A stretch of DNA of 42,244 bases from Bacteroidetes bacterium UBA3022 (GCA_002346225.1 DDYY01000037.1:23173-65416), one strand, 5' to 3'. Numbered from the stretch's first letter, positions 9,384-18,920 are shown. Numbers and translations: made by a program. Notes: generated from the sequence alone by a model not told the origin.

Positions 9384-11804
9384 TTATTTGGAAACCTTTA
9401 TCTTCTGAATATTTACTGTTTCTCCTGTTTGAACGTGGAGCAAATATAATCCGTTTGGCAATCCCCTCAAATCGAGTGTAACAAAATTTTTACCAACAGT
9501 AGATAAAACATTGCTTTCCAACACATTATGACCGACAGCATCAACTATTTTTACAATTGTTTCTGCTGACTCATTGGCAGTGAAAACTACTGTCAGATTG
9601 TCACTTACGGGATTTGGAAACACCTCCAACTGGTTTTGGGCATTGTCGGCGTCTATTCCCGCTACGAATGAAACCTGTACGGTATAGGTCTTTGCCTCGA
9701 AAGTTACAGGTGCATAGGTCGTATATTCAATGGGTGATCCTGTACTGAAATCCTGTTCAATGGAAGGATCCGGGTCTACGTACTGACCGGTGAAAATGAC
9801 TTCCGGAGCAATGGAGGATACCTCAGATGCTTCACCATCCGCCACAGTCAGCGAAATGGTGAGTGCTGTCTGGTCGATTATACCGTTGACAGAACCTCCG
9901 GGCAGCGGCAGATTGAAAGCTGTAATGCTATTGGGATAAGTAGTGCTAAAACCATCAATATCGTTCAAATCGCGAGGTTCGAGCTTGAAATTGCTGAACG
10001 AATAGGTCAGAATACCCTGAATGAAACCCAGGGGGTCGCCTACTACAACGCTATCAGTTCCGAATTCAAAGGGAACTTCGTAGCTGATATCGTTCACACG
10101 CAAGCCCTGGTCCGGTGTGTCATCGCTCCCAAATCTCCACTCACCGAATGTACTGGGGGCGTCGGCATTGTTGCTGGTGACGAAGACATCTTCGAAACGC
10201 AGTAACATGCCTTCGTAGGCCTCGGCCACATCGAATACCTTGGCATCAATATCGAGGGGATCCAGTCCGGTCACCGCATTGTAGAGCGGATTGGCTTGTG
10301 ATATAAACTCAAAGCTGATAGAATCCAGTCTCGTAAAGCTGAAGTCTTCAAATACTTTACCCGAAGTAATGCGAATCTTATCTCCTCGGTGGAGATCCGC
10401 AGTACCATCGCCCGGCTGGGAACGAATGGCAATGCCACTCCAGGGGCCTTCGCCATCCTGCACGGTTACAAAGCTCAGATCATATGTTTGAGATGTTGCC
10501 ATCACAATAGCTTCTATATCTGTAGGAACCGTTTTTCCTGACCAGATAGAACTTCCATTAGTAAAGGGCGTCTCTTGAATTTGGGCAATAGAGGTTATGC
10601 CGTCTGCCCACACCTGATAGGTAAGCGGAGAAACTGATGCCGGTGTTTCAATAGCGTTACCGCCATCATCAGTGGCTACGATGTAGTAATTAACTATCTC
10701 ACCATCGGTCCCGGGGCCGGGAATTACGCCTTCCCATGTGTCACCACCCGTATTGGACATGGCTACTTCAGTAAAGGCAGTGCTGCCAAAACCGAATGAA
10801 TAGAATACCGCCGCAGATGCTACGGTACCGTCGATGTCTGTGATGGTGGCGCTGATGGTTACGTTTTCAGAAGGCGTTGGCACCACGGGACTGTTGCTGA
10901 TACCCGATACGGTAGGAGGAGAAACCAGTGAAGGACCAATATCATCCAGTGTATGAATAGCAAGGGCATAAGCTGTTCCCCCACCGAAAGCTTCAACGAT
11001 AGTACCCCTTACATACTCCAGATAGGTACCTGTAGTAGGCGATTCGAATTCGTCGGGGGTAGCGGTTTCGCCGGCTGCACCACCACTCCAGATAGCACAT
11101 TCATCATCGGTATTGGTATCGTTGCGAATAAATCCGCTCATATCTCTGATCTGGATTTTATTACCATCTGCATCCTGCAGGCTCCAGTTCCATCTGAAAT
11201 CGCCGAAAGGAGACACATCTACTACAAAAACATTCTGAAACTCTACGAAAACACCTTCGTACTGCTCTCCGGTAATGGTCTGCATAACCTGCCCACCGGC
11301 TCCGTCGTTCATCATGAAAGTATCGATGGTGGTAACCCATGGATCAGGCACCGAAGAAAAACCTATAATGGAAGAAGGCTCGTCTAATAATACTATTTGC
11401 GTAAAACCATCGAACGTACCGACAATACCGGTAAACTCCACCACATTGCCAATCTGGAAGTTGTCGACAAACAAAGTCGCATCATTCAAATCTTCCAGTG
11501 TTCCGCCAAAGCCGGAAGCTCCCGGATCGATGAGCACATGCAATCCTGTCCATCCGCCCACATTGTCCTGGTCCACCACAAAGGTTCCCATTCTGGATCC
11601 GGAAGTAGAGAGTGCATAGGTACAGGGGTCGAAGGTAACGATACCCTGAACGGTTACGGTATCACCGTTGTACAGCGATAAATCATCCTCGCCGGCCAGA
11701 GAGGCTTCGTCTCTGAACTGAATATCCTCGATACTTACGAGGGGGAATTGCGCGTAAACAGCTGTAAATGAGCTGATTAATAAAAATAGTAAGCTTTTCT
11801 TCAT
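9384..11804 (-). CDS. Large T9SS-exported protein with OB-fold-like modules
   Basis: 806 residues. The signal peptide is about 1-18 (ending AVYAQ). An OB-fold-like module near 45-280 (NGDTVTVQGIVTFDP) resembles the nucleic-acid-binding OB modules found beside secreted endonuclease/phosphatase domains, but no nuclease domain is visible. An Ig/FN3-like module follows near 300-395 (TVASAAVFYSFG, EIVNYYIVATDDGGN). A second OB-like module lies near 410-620 (LSFVTVQDGEGPWSGIAI, LHRGDKIRITSGKV). The T9SS type A tail (VFPNPVSDNLTVVF onward) fills about 725-806. It is probably a cell-surface or secreted binding protein with no assignable catalytic residues. A strong terminator follows, and a -7 promoter motif lies just upstream. 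Confidence 0.8.
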   Translation of the reverse strand: MKKSLLFLLISSFTAVYAQFPLVSIEDIQFRDEASLAGEDDLSLYNGDTVTVQGIVTFDPCTYALSTSGSRMGTFVVDQDNVGGWTGLHVLIDPGASGFGGTLEDLNDATLFVDNFQIGNVVEFTGIVGTFDGFTQIVLLDEPSSIIGFSSVPDPWVTTIDTFMMNDGAGGQVMQTITGEQYEGVFVEFQNVFVVDVSPFGDFRWNWSLQDADGNKIQIRDMSGFIRNDTNTDDECAIWSGGAAGETATPDEFESPTTGTYLEYVRGTIVEAFGGGTAYALAIHTLDDIGPSLVSPPTVSGISNSPVVPTPSENVTISATITDIDGTVASAAVFYSFGFGSTAFTEVAMSNTGGDTWEGVIPGPGTDGEIVNYYIVATDDGGNAIETPASVSPLTYQVWADGITSIAQIQETPFTNGSSIWSGKTVPTDIEAIVMATSQTYDLSFVTVQDGEGPWSGIAIRSQPGDGTADLHRGDKIRITSGKVFEDFSFTRLDSISFEFISQANPLYNAVTGLDPLDIDAKVFDVAEAYEGMLLRFEDVFVTSNNADAPSTFGEWRFGSDDTPDQGLRVNDISYEVPFEFGTDSVVVGDPLGFIQGILTYSFSNFKLEPRDLNDIDGFSTTYPNSITAFNLPLPGGSVNGIIDQTALTISLTVADGEASEVSSIAPEVIFTGQYVDPDPSIEQDFSTGSPIEYTTYAPVTFEAKTYTVQVSFVAGIDADNAQNQLEVFPNPVSDNLTVVFTANESAETIVKIVDAVGHNVLESNVLSTVGKNFVTLDLRGLPNGLYLLHVQTGETVNIQKIKVSK

Positions 11805-11823
11805 GATAATAATACAATTTGGA

Positions 11824-11831
11824 CAAAGGTA
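11824..11831 (-). promoter_or_regulatory. Bacteroidota -7 element for the 11804 gene
   Basis: TACCTTTG on the minus strand matches the TAnnTTTG consensus, 19 bases upstream of the ATG. No good -33 TTG lies at the usual 18-20 base spacing. Confidence 0.5.
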
Positions 11832-11888
11832 ACGCCTTTCCCTCCTTGTTCAGGATTTTGCGTTTTAACAAAAAGTTAAAACCGCCGA

Positions 11889-12500
11889 TTAGTGGAAACC
11901 GTAGGTAAAACCTACCTGAAAACCGGGGTTGAAAAAGCTCTCGGAAGGTTGCAGGGAGCTGCTTAATACCCTGAAATTCAGCATCAGGGGTATTTTACTG
12001 TCCATTTTATGGAAGTCATAGCCGGTGCCGATGCCGAAACCGGGCATCAGGTAGCCCCTGCTGGCCATGAGCACATCGTCAAGGGCAGATTCAGACATTG
12101 GATCAACGCCGTTGCCAAAGCGCTGCGCATAGGCGAGGCTGCTAAAGATTTCGAAAATGCCTCCTTTATGATACGTAACGTGGTAGTCAATTTCCAGACC
12201 CGCAAAGACGTTCAGCCGGGTATTCTGGAAGAAAACAGCCCCAAAATGCGGGACAAACAGCAGTTTCTTCTCCACTACTTTAAGACCCGTTTCGCACTGT
12301 ACCTTTTCATGTTTGGTCCACAGAAAATTCAACTCAGGCCCCAGATAAATACCCGGGTTCTGCAGGTCGTAACCGAAGTAATACACCCGAAAAGGATTAG
12401 CCCTGCCTCTGCGCTCCTTGCCAAAGCCTCCGTCCTGGCTATAGGCTGCTTGCAGCATGAGGAATGAAAGAAAAACGAGTAGTGTGGAAGCCTTTTTCAT
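11889..12500 (-). CDS. Small outer-membrane beta-barrel protein
   Basis: 203 residues from the ATG at 12500, which gives a good signal peptide (MKKASTLLVFLSFLMLQAAYSQ). An upstream ATG at 12548 would add a polar extension and is rejected. The mature part has alternating amphipathic strands (NPGIYLGPELNFLWTKHEK, FVPHFGAVFFQNTRLNVFAG, YLMPGFGIGTGYDF) and ends with FQVGFTYGFH. This is typical of small outer-membrane barrels in this phylum. Its ligand or function is unknown. Confidence 0.65.
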   Translation of the reverse strand: MKKASTLLVFLSFLMLQAAYSQDGGFGKERRGRANPFRVYYFGYDLQNPGIYLGPELNFLWTKHEKVQCETGLKVVEKKLLFVPHFGAVFFQNTRLNVFAGLEIDYHVTYHKGGIFEIFSSLAYAQRFGNGVDPMSESALDDVLMASRGYLMPGFGIGTGYDFHKMDSKIPLMLNFRVLSSSLQPSESFFNPGFQVGFTYGFH

Positions 12501-12580
12501 GGATTTGGACCCAAAACTAAAGTTTTTGCACGCCTTCAGGCAAGGCATTACATAACTTTTACATTGATTTTTATAACAAA

Positions 12581-12609
12581 AGCCGCATCCTTTTTCATTG
12601 GATGCGGCT
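12581..12609 (-). terminator. Terminator of the DUF4139 gene
   Basis: Perfect 10-bp stem AGCCGCATCC / GGATGCGGCT with a 9-base loop. The minus strand continues as TTTTGTTAT. Confidence 0.75.
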
Positions 12610-12631
12610 CTCAGACTAAGGCTGGTGCAGG

Positions 12632-14275
12632 TTACAGTGTTACAACCTTATCTTTTGGATATGTCACAATAAAGGAGAATTGGAATTTAGAGCTTCCTTT
12701 CGACCGTATTTTATCGCGCCAGGTGATAATGCCTGTGTATTCATTCAGTTCTCCTTTCGACAAGTCACCCACTTCGACTTTGATTTCTCCCTGCTGTGAA
12801 ACCGGAATCTGATCCATGATTATGATTTCCACACCCAGCGGTTTATTGTTGCGCACTTCAATTTCATGCACGCGCTCTACCCTTCTGTTGGCGCCTATGA
12901 ATTTGTCAGATGATTTATCCTTCAGCACCTTTCTGGAAACCTGAATTCCGTTATCGCGACCCAGAGAAATGGAAAGGGTATCGGACATGGTTAATGTATT
13001 GATGTGGCTCTTACCGATTAAAGTATTACCGAAGTAGATATTGGCATTGCCTGGCAGGTAGCCCTGTTCTTCCCAACCGGTAATTCGTGCCAGCAGGAAA
13101 GCTGAAGGATCCAGTTTGGGTATTACAAGGTAGTTGTAGTCTGCTTTCAGCATTTCTTCCTTAATAGAGATACTTCTACTGCGCCCATTGCTGGGGATAG
13201 AGTATTTCGTTTTTATGGAAAATTCCATCTGGGTAATGTTAGCCTGCTGGGTGGTGATAGCGGCAGAGGTGGTGGCTTTATCCAGGTCTTCGAGGTAGCT
13301 TTTATTCAAGGCTACTTCATCCGTTTGCATTTCAGCGGCTGCACCTGCATTGGAATAAGTTTGGTACACATATTCATAGTAATTCAGGTACCAAGTCGTT
13401 AATTGTGGAGGATCATTGCCAATCAATGGATTCCCGGTGGAGCAGGTCAATTGAATATTGTCCCACTCAATGCCGCTGTTCTGCCATACATTCGCTTTAT
13501 ACGTCAGTCGCACCGGCTGACCGATATCGGTGGCTTTGATATCGTAGGTAGCAAACCAACCCGCGCTGTAGGTGAGGTAATTGATTTCTATGAAAGCGCT
13601 GGTAGCCTGAGGCGCCTCCACAGTAAGCACAATTTGTGGTACGGGTGTATTGTCCTGCTGGGGATATTGCTGCTGGTAGTAGTTATTCAAATCTACCAGC
13701 CGCTGCTGGAGGCGTTGTTGTTCCTTTTGTATGGTGAGTTCTGTCCGCTCCAGCCCAATTAATTCTATCAGGATTTTATCGAGCGAAATATTGTAGTACT
13801 CTATACTCTGTCGGAGCAGTTCCAGGGAATCGTTTTTACCGCCATTTTTCAGCAATTCATAATTGGTCAGCATTTGCTTTTGCAGGTTGAGCGATTCCCT
13901 GCGCGCCAGCAATGCCTTGTAGTTGAATGCCGTATTGAGTATGGAGTCCTCAACGTCCTTGATTTTCTTCTGCACCGCAACGGGTAGCTCTCCTGTCTGC
14001 GCGGGTTCCGGATAAAAAAATCTGAACTGGACATCTAGAATAGTAAACTTGCCATTCCCTCCTGCCTGAATGCTGTTATCCACCAGGGTTCCGGATATAC
14101 CTTCGATAATCACCTCGGAGGCTCCGGCGGGAAGACTGACTGTTTTGCTGTGAAAGACCTGTGCTCCGTTGAGGAAAACGGTTGCTGCATCGGCCGTCAT
14201 GTTCACTTTTACTTCATTCGAGGCCGATAGGGTCAGGGACGTCATAAGTCCGACCACCAATAGTATTCTGTGCAT
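12632..14275 (-). CDS. DUF4139 (MuiA-like) exported protein
   Basis: 547 residues. A signal peptide (about 1-18) is followed by an N-terminal DUF4140 domain (ATVFLNGAQVFHSKTVSLPAG), a long coiled coil (about 95-205, rich in Gln, Glu and Leu) and a C-terminal DUF4139 domain (INYLTYSAGWFATYDIKA, then LTYKANVWQNSGIEWDNIQL). This is the layout of proteins called mucoidy inhibitor MuiA-like. Their molecular function is not established. It probably acts in the envelope. It lies downstream of the photolyase gene (47-base gap) and may be read through from that gene string. It has a terminator at its 3' end. Confidence 0.85.
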   Translation of the reverse strand: MHRILLVVGLMTSLTLSASNEVKVNMTADAATVFLNGAQVFHSKTVSLPAGASEVIIEGISGTLVDNSIQAGGNGKFTILDVQFRFFYPEPAQTGELPVAVQKKIKDVEDSILNTAFNYKALLARRESLNLQKQMLTNYELLKNGGKNDSLELLRQSIEYYNISLDKILIELIGLERTELTIQKEQQRLQQRLVDLNNYYQQQYPQQDNTPVPQIVLTVEAPQATSAFIEINYLTYSAGWFATYDIKATDIGQPVRLTYKANVWQNSGIEWDNIQLTCSTGNPLIGNDPPQLTTWYLNYYEYVYQTYSNAGAAAEMQTDEVALNKSYLEDLDKATTSAAITTQQANITQMEFSIKTKYSIPSNGRSRSISIKEEMLKADYNYLVIPKLDPSAFLLARITGWEEQGYLPGNANIYFGNTLIGKSHINTLTMSDTLSISLGRDNGIQVSRKVLKDKSSDKFIGANRRVERVHEIEVRNNKPLGVEIIIMDQIPVSQQGEIKVEVGDLSKGELNEYTGIITWRDKIRSKGSSKFQFSFIVTYPKDKVVTL

Positions 14276-14322
14276 AGTGCTTTTTCAGAAAGATGCAGGA
14301 ATACTGAAATTGCACAAATGCC

Positions 14323-15642
14323 TTATGGTTTTCTTTCCAGGCCCGCTTTGTATACCTCCAATGCTCTTTTTCTTGCGAAAGCATGATCGACAATCGGTTG
14401 GGGATAGCGCAGGTCATCGAGGTCGGTTACCCATTTGCGTATGTAAACGCCCTTGGGGTCAAATTTTTTCGTTTGCTCGTACGGATTGAAAATGCGGAAA
14501 TAGGGAGCAGCATCACAACCCGAACCGGCAGCCCATTGCCATCCGCCATTGTTGGAAGCGAGATCGAAGTCGAGCAGGTGCCTGGCAAACCAAGCTTCCC
14601 CCCAGCGCCAGTCGGTGAGCAGGTGCTTGGTGAGAAAACTCGCCGTAATCATCCTGACCCGGTTGTGCATAAATCCGGTAGCATTCAGTTCCCGCATACC
14701 GGCATCCACAATCGGATAGCCTGTTGTGCCCTCGCACCACCGACGAAAGTGTTCTTCATTATTTACCCAGGAGATATGGTTATATGCGGGCTTAAAACTT
14801 TCCGTCACCACCTGAGGGAAATGCCAGAGAATCATCTGGTAGAAGTCCCGCCATATTAGTTCGTTCAGAAAAGTCTCATTCAGCTGCAGCGCCCGAGCAG
14901 CCAGTTGTCGGATACTGATGGTGCCGAAGCGGAGATGCACACTCAGCCGGGAAGTTCCTTCCACCCCCGGAAAGTTTCTTTGCAGATGATAATCTTTAAT
15001 GATTTCGGGACGGATAACTGAAGATGGTATGGGAATCGAAGAAGGCTGGAAACCCATCTCTTCCCATGCGGGCATTTTACCGTAAGCAGCTTGCTGCCAG
15101 TTGGGGTTATGTTCTTTGGCAGGCGCATAATCGGCAGCCTGTAAACGAGCTTTCCATTTCCGGCTGTAGGGTGTAAATACAGTGTAGGGCTTTCCATCAT
15201 CTTTTACCACTTCATCTTTTTCGAAAATGACGTGGTCTTTCGACAGTAAGAAATCTATTCCATTCTCTTTTAAGAGCGTATTTACCGAGGCATCCCTGTC
15301 CCTTGCATAAGGTTCGTAATCGTCGTTGGCAAATACCTTTCTGACCTTTAATTTCTGCAATAAATCCCTCCATACGTCCAGCGGTTTGCCCACCTTCACC
15401 AGCAGGTCGCCTCCCTGTTGCTGAACGGCCAACCTGAGTTCTTCCAGTGTATGGTAAATGAAAGTAACCCGCGCATCATCCTTGTCTTCCAGTCGACGCA
15501 GGATGTCCGTATCAAAAATAAAAACCGGCACTACAGGTAGTCCGGAATGTTGCGCGGCAGCCAGGGCCTTGTTGTCGTGAAGCCTGAGATCGCGGCGGAA
15601 CCAATGTATGGCAACGGGAGAAGAGTGGGCAGATGGTGTCAA
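14323..15642 (-). CDS. phrB: Deoxyribodipyrimidine photolyase (cryptochrome/photolyase family)
   Basis: 439 residues, normal for a class I CPD photolyase, which repairs UV-induced cyclobutane dimers using reduced FAD and light. The N-terminal antenna-binding Rossmann domain starts IHWFRRDLRLHDNKAL. The C-terminal FAD domain contains ELIWRDFYQMILWHFP, TGYPIVDAGMRELNATG and NNGGWQWAAGSGCDAAPYFR, all classic for the family. No ATG lies before the first strand. The start is a TTG at 15642 whose last two bases overlap the upstream gene's TGA (TTGA), suggesting translational coupling. It is the last gene of a compact string, an unusual setting for a photolyase. Confidence 0.93.
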   Translation of the reverse strand: MTPSAHSSPVAIHWFRRDLRLHDNKALAAAQHSGLPVVPVFIFDTDILRRLEDKDDARVTFIYHTLEELRLAVQQQGGDLLVKVGKPLDVWRDLLQKLKVRKVFANDDYEPYARDRDASVNTLLKENGIDFLLSKDHVIFEKDEVVKDDGKPYTVFTPYSRKWKARLQAADYAPAKEHNPNWQQAAYGKMPAWEEMGFQPSSIPIPSSVIRPEIIKDYHLQRNFPGVEGTSRLSVHLRFGTISIRQLAARALQLNETFLNELIWRDFYQMILWHFPQVVTESFKPAYNHISWVNNEEHFRRWCEGTTGYPIVDAGMRELNATGFMHNRVRMITASFLTKHLLTDWRWGEAWFARHLLDFDLASNNGGWQWAAGSGCDAAPYFRIFNPYEQTKKFDPKGVYIRKWVTDLDDLRYPQPIVDHAFARKRALEVYKAGLERKP

Positions 15643-16481
15643 GATGTTGGAAGTAGTTCGTTCAGTTTGCTTAACAGCATCGAAGCTATTTTGTTGCTAT
15701 AAGTGCTGCTTTCGAGTTCCGCTACCCAACGGATGCCTTGCAGGCTGTTCGTCAGCATCACTTCATCGGCTTGCAACAATTGATCTATCTCCAGACGTGT
15801 TTCTTCTACGGTCAATCCCCACCTGCGGGCATACTTAATGAGCACCCTGCGCATGACACCGTCAATGCAGCCTTCGGCAACCGGAGGGGTCATCAGCTTA
15901 TCGCCCGACCAGATAAATACGTTGGAATACAGCGCGTCTGCAATTCTTCCGTGTTGGTTGGTCAGCAGCATGTCGTCTACCTGCCTGGTCGCAGCATCTA
16001 TGGATGCCAGCACATACGCTTCGGCGTTGGCGGATTTAAAGAAAGAGCCCGCATGGGCAAACCGTATGCCTTCTTTCCAAATGCCTGCCCGAACGCCTTC
16101 TGTATTCAATTGAAAAAAGTGATCAGACAAGGGAAATACCTCTATCAGTAAGTCGGGAAGATGAGATTCCGGAGCGTACCAGCCTTTGCCCGAACGCCAA
16201 CAGGTCATTCGGACACGTGCGTTTGGCAACTTGTTCTGCTGCACCAGCTCCTCTATTTTTTTTTGAAGGAAAAGCATAGACCATTCTTCCGGGATATCGA
16301 TTCTCAGGTAGGTCAACCCTTCAATAAATCGAATATAGTACTGATGGAAGAAGAGCGGCTTTCCGTAGCCCACCTTGATGGTTTCGAAAAGACCATCGCC
16401 ATACCTGAATGCGCGGTTTGATGATGTTAAAGACCATTCACTGGCGGGCAGGTATTGCCCGTTAAACCAACAGATTGACAT
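15639..16481 (-). CDS. Class IV aminotransferase (PabC/D-amino-acid or branched-chain aminotransferase type)
   Basis: 280 residues from the ATG at 16481, one base after the stop of the CoA-transferase B gene (TAATATG). A TTG 12 codons upstream is rejected. It has fold type IV PLP enzyme features: SSNRAFRYGDGLFETIKV near the N-terminus, the candidate Schiff-base Lys at 149 in FFKSANAEAY, and the cofactor-binding segment VMLTNSLQGIRWV near the end. Candidates are 4-amino-4-deoxychorismate lyase (folate synthesis), D-alanine or branched-chain aminotransferase. Substrate cannot be decided from motifs, and no pabB or folate gene is nearby. Confidence 0.85.
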   Translation of the reverse strand: MSICWFNGQYLPASEWSLTSSNRAFRYGDGLFETIKVGYGKPLFFHQYYIRFIEGLTYLRIDIPEEWSMLFLQKKIEELVQQNKLPNARVRMTCWRSGKGWYAPESHLPDLLIEVFPLSDHFFQLNTEGVRAGIWKEGIRFAHAGSFFKSANAEAYVLASIDAATRQVDDMLLTNQHGRIADALYSNVFIWSGDKLMTPPVAEGCIDGVMRRVLIKYARRWGLTVEETRLEIDQLLQADEVMLTNSLQGIRWVAELESSTYSNKIASMLLSKLNELLPTS

Positions 16482-16482
16482 A

Positions 16483-17136
16483 TTAGATTTGCATTTCGGG
16501 TATAGTACCCTTAACAACCAGTCTGCCCTCTGTTTTGTTTTGAATTTCTTCTACTGTAACACCGGGCGCCCGTTCCAGCAGCTCAAAACCGTCGGGTGTA
16601 ACATCGAATACGCCCAACTCGGTTACAATTTTCTTTACCACTCCCAGGCCGGTAATGGGCAAGGTACATTGTTTCAGCAATTTGCTCTCTCCTGCCTTAT
16701 TGGTATGCTGCATGGCCACGATAATATTTTTGGCACTGGCCACCAGATCCATAGCTCCTCCCATTCCCTTAACCATTTTTCCGGGAATCTTCCAGTTGGC
16801 AATATCTCCGTTGTCGGCCACTTCCATTGCACCCAGTACGGTGAGGTCTACTTTTCCGGCACGTATCATTCCAAAACTCATGGCACTGTCGAAAAATGCC
16901 GAGCCCGGCAGTGTAGTGATGGTCTGCTTTCCTGCATTGATGATATCTGCATCCACTTCCTCCTCTGTTGGAAAAGGCCCCATTCCCAATAATCCGTTCT
17001 CACTCTGCAAGGTTACCGAAATGCCTTCCGGTATATAGTTGGCTACCAGGGTAGGTATACCTATTCCCAGATTAACATAGTATCCATCCTTCAATTCTTT
17101 GGCGATGCGCCTGGCAATGCCGAACTTATCTAACAT
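16483..17136 (-). CDS. scoB: 3-oxoacid (succinyl-CoA:acetoacetate) CoA-transferase, subunit B
   Basis: 217 residues. It has the family I CoA-transferase B signature with the catalytic Glu in SENGLLGMGP (E46) and GIGIPTLVANYIPEG ahead of it. GGAMDLVASAKNIIVAMQHTNK is also characteristic. It pairs with subunit A immediately upstream (11-base gap) to move CoA between succinyl-CoA and acetoacetate or related oxoacids in ketone-body and branched-chain or aromatic amino acid breakdown. Confidence 0.93.
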   Translation of the reverse strand: MLDKFGIARRIAKELKDGYYVNLGIGIPTLVANYIPEGISVTLQSENGLLGMGPFPTEEEVDADIINAGKQTITTLPGSAFFDSAMSFGMIRAGKVDLTVLGAMEVADNGDIANWKIPGKMVKGMGGAMDLVASAKNIIVAMQHTNKAGESKLLKQCTLPITGLGVVKKIVTELGVFDVTPDGFELLERAPGVTVEEIQNKTEGRLVVKGTIPEMQI

Positions 17137-17147
17137 ATAACAATATT

Positions 17148-17843
17148 TTATTTATTACTAACCGTGCGCTGCTCAATCCGCTTTTCAAAATGTGTCCCCT
17201 GAAAGATACGGTGTACATATATTCCCGGTGTATGGATTTCATTCGGATCGAGCTCTCCCGGCTCTACCAATTCTTCTACTTCTGCGACTGTTATTTTACC
17301 CGCCATGGCCATGAGTGGATTAAAATTGCGGCTGGCACCTCTGAATATCAGGTTGCCGGTGGTATCTCCTTTCCATGCTTTTACAAAAGCAAAATCAGCA
17401 TCGAATGCATATTCCAGCAAATAGGTTTTGCCATTGAAGACCCTGGTTTCTTTACCTTCTGCCACTTCAGTCCCGACACCGGCCGGTGTGAAAATGGCAG
17501 GCATGCCGTAACCGGCTGCCATGCATCGGGTAGCAAGGGTACCCTGGGGAATCAATTCCACTTCCAGTTCACCGCTCAGCAATTGCCTTTCGAATTCTGC
17601 ATTCTCACCGACATAGCTGGAAATCATTTTCTTCACCTGCTTTTTTTGCAGCATCAGGCCAATACCGAAGTCATCGACGCCGGCATTATTGGAAATACAG
17701 GTAAGACCTTTCACTCCTTTGCGCACCAGCGCGGCAATCGCATTTTCCGGAATTCCACTTAATCCGAAACCTCCCAGCATGAGTACGGCTCCGTCTTGCA
17801 CATCGCGGACAGCTTCATCCGCATTCGCCACTTTTTTATTCAT
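17148..17843 (-). CDS. scoA: 3-oxoacid CoA-transferase, subunit A
   Basis: 231 residues. The N-terminal block GAVLMLGGFGLSGIPENAI and the later LIPQGTLATRCMAAGYGMPA, TPAGVGTEVAEGKETR and SRNFNPLMAMAGKITVAEVEE are standard for the A subunit. It forms the A2B2 enzyme with the next gene. It begins 3 bases after the stop of the DUF4296 lipoprotein gene, so co-transcription and coupling are likely. Confidence 0.93.
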   Translation of the reverse strand: MNKKVANADEAVRDVQDGAVLMLGGFGLSGIPENAIAALVRKGVKGLTCISNNAGVDDFGIGLMLQKKQVKKMISSYVGENAEFERQLLSGELEVELIPQGTLATRCMAAGYGMPAIFTPAGVGTEVAEGKETRVFNGKTYLLEYAFDADFAFVKAWKGDTTGNLIFRGASRNFNPLMAMAGKITVAEVEELVEPGELDPNEIHTPGIYVHRIFQGTHFEKRIEQRTVSNK

Positions 17844-17846
17844 TTT

Positions 17847-18215
17847 TTACTTATATTTTCTTTCCAGTAAACTTAAATCTTCTATCACCTGTTGGTACAC
17901 CCTGTTCAAAATGAGCGGATGCGCCTCATAGTACCGATAACTCTGTACAAAGTGCTCTTGGTTTTCGCCGTGCAGTTCCAGTATATAACCATAGTAACCG
18001 GCAAGTATTTTGTCTTTCTGCATGCGCACTGAATCGCTTGCCGTTTCCTGCACAGTTGCTTCTGCCAGATGCACATCCATTAGTATGGCGGCCATCTTAT
18101 CAGGTCCGATGATGGAATCGGGAATCAATTCCAGCATCTCGTCTTCATAAATCAATTCAGAGTGCGGTTTGCAGGAAACTGCCAGTAATAAAACCCAGAA
18201 AAATGCGACTCTCAC
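17847..18215 (-). CDS. DUF4296 lipoprotein
   Basis: 122 residues, starting at a GTG (18215). The short signal peptide ends in a lipobox-like LLAVSC with the modified Cys at about residue 15. The mature part has the DUF4296 pattern: ELIPDSIIGPDKMAAILMDVH, then an HFVQSYRYYEAHP helix and a final IEDLSLLERKYK. The family is Bacteroidota-restricted and its function is unknown. It leads the string lipoprotein, scoA, scoB, aminotransferase, photolyase and is divergent from the yggS gene. Confidence 0.8.
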   Translation of the reverse strand: MRVAFFWVLLLAVSCKPHSELIYEDEMLELIPDSIIGPDKMAAILMDVHLAEATVQETASDSVRMQKDKILAGYYGYILELHGENQEHFVQSYRYYEAHPLILNRVYQQVIEDLSLLERKYK

Positions 18216-18226
18216 TCTTGTTTAAT

Positions 18227-18234
18227 TAACTTTG
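18227..18234 (+). promoter_or_regulatory. -7 element for the yggS gene
   Basis: TAACTTTG matches TAnnTTTG, 23 bases upstream of the ATG at 18258. A -33 TTG at the normal spacing is not obvious. Confidence 0.45.
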
Positions 18235-18257
18235 ACGGACTAAGGCTAAGGTACGAA

Positions 18258-18920
18258 ATGACTGACAATTATCTATCCATTTCCCGTTCGTTGCGCGAGG
18301 TAGGTGTTACCCTTGTGGCGGTTTCCAAAACAAGAACGGTGGAGGAAATCAGCAAAATGTATGCTGCCGGACAACGTGACTTCGGTGAGAACAAGGTACA
18401 GGAACTGACGGATAAAGCCGCTCAGCTGCCCGACGATATTCGCTGGCACCTCATTGGCCATCTGCAAAAAAACAAGGTAAAATACATTGCCGATTTTGTC
18501 CACCTCATCCATTCTGTCGACTCCCTTGCATTGCTGGAAGAAATCAACAAACGCGGTGCTGCAGCCAACAGAGTCATTCCTTGCCTGTTGCAGATTTTCA
18601 TCGCCAGCGAGCCGACCAAATTCGGACTGAGTGAAGAAGAGGCACTCGCCATCCTATCCGGAAACACTCTGAAGGAACTCCCACATGTTCGGATAGATGG
18701 ATTGATGGGCATGGCCACCATGACGGAAGATGCAGCTGTCATCAGCGCAGAATTCAACGGACTGCGTCAGCTGTTTACCCAATGGAAGCAAATCTATTTT
18801 CAAGATGCCCCTCATTTCAACACCTTGAGTATGGGCATGTCTTCCGACTATGAACTCGCTATTGCTGCCGGAAGCAATATGGTGCGTATCGGAACCCTGC
18901 TTTTCGGACCACGCAATTGA
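18258..18920 (+). CDS. yggS: YggS/PLPBP-family pyridoxal-phosphate homeostasis protein
   Basis: 220 residues, the size of the single-domain fold type III PLP proteins that buffer PLP and amino/keto acid pools. The PLP Lys is K24 in VAVSKTRTVEE. Further signatures are GQRDFGENKVQEL, WHLIGHLQKNKVK, LSMGMSSDYELAI and GSNMVRIGTLLFG. It is followed after 4 bases by the DUF3089 lipoprotein gene, so the two are probably transcribed together. Confidence 0.93.
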   Translation: MTDNYLSISRSLREVGVTLVAVSKTRTVEEISKMYAAGQRDFGENKVQELTDKAAQLPDDIRWHLIGHLQKNKVKYIADFVHLIHSVDSLALLEEINKRGAAANRVIPCLLQIFIASEPTKFGLSEEEALAILSGNTLKELPHVRIDGLMGMATMTEDAAVISAEFNGLRQLFTQWKQIYFQDAPHFNTLSMGMSSDYELAIAAGSNMVRIGTLLFGPRN

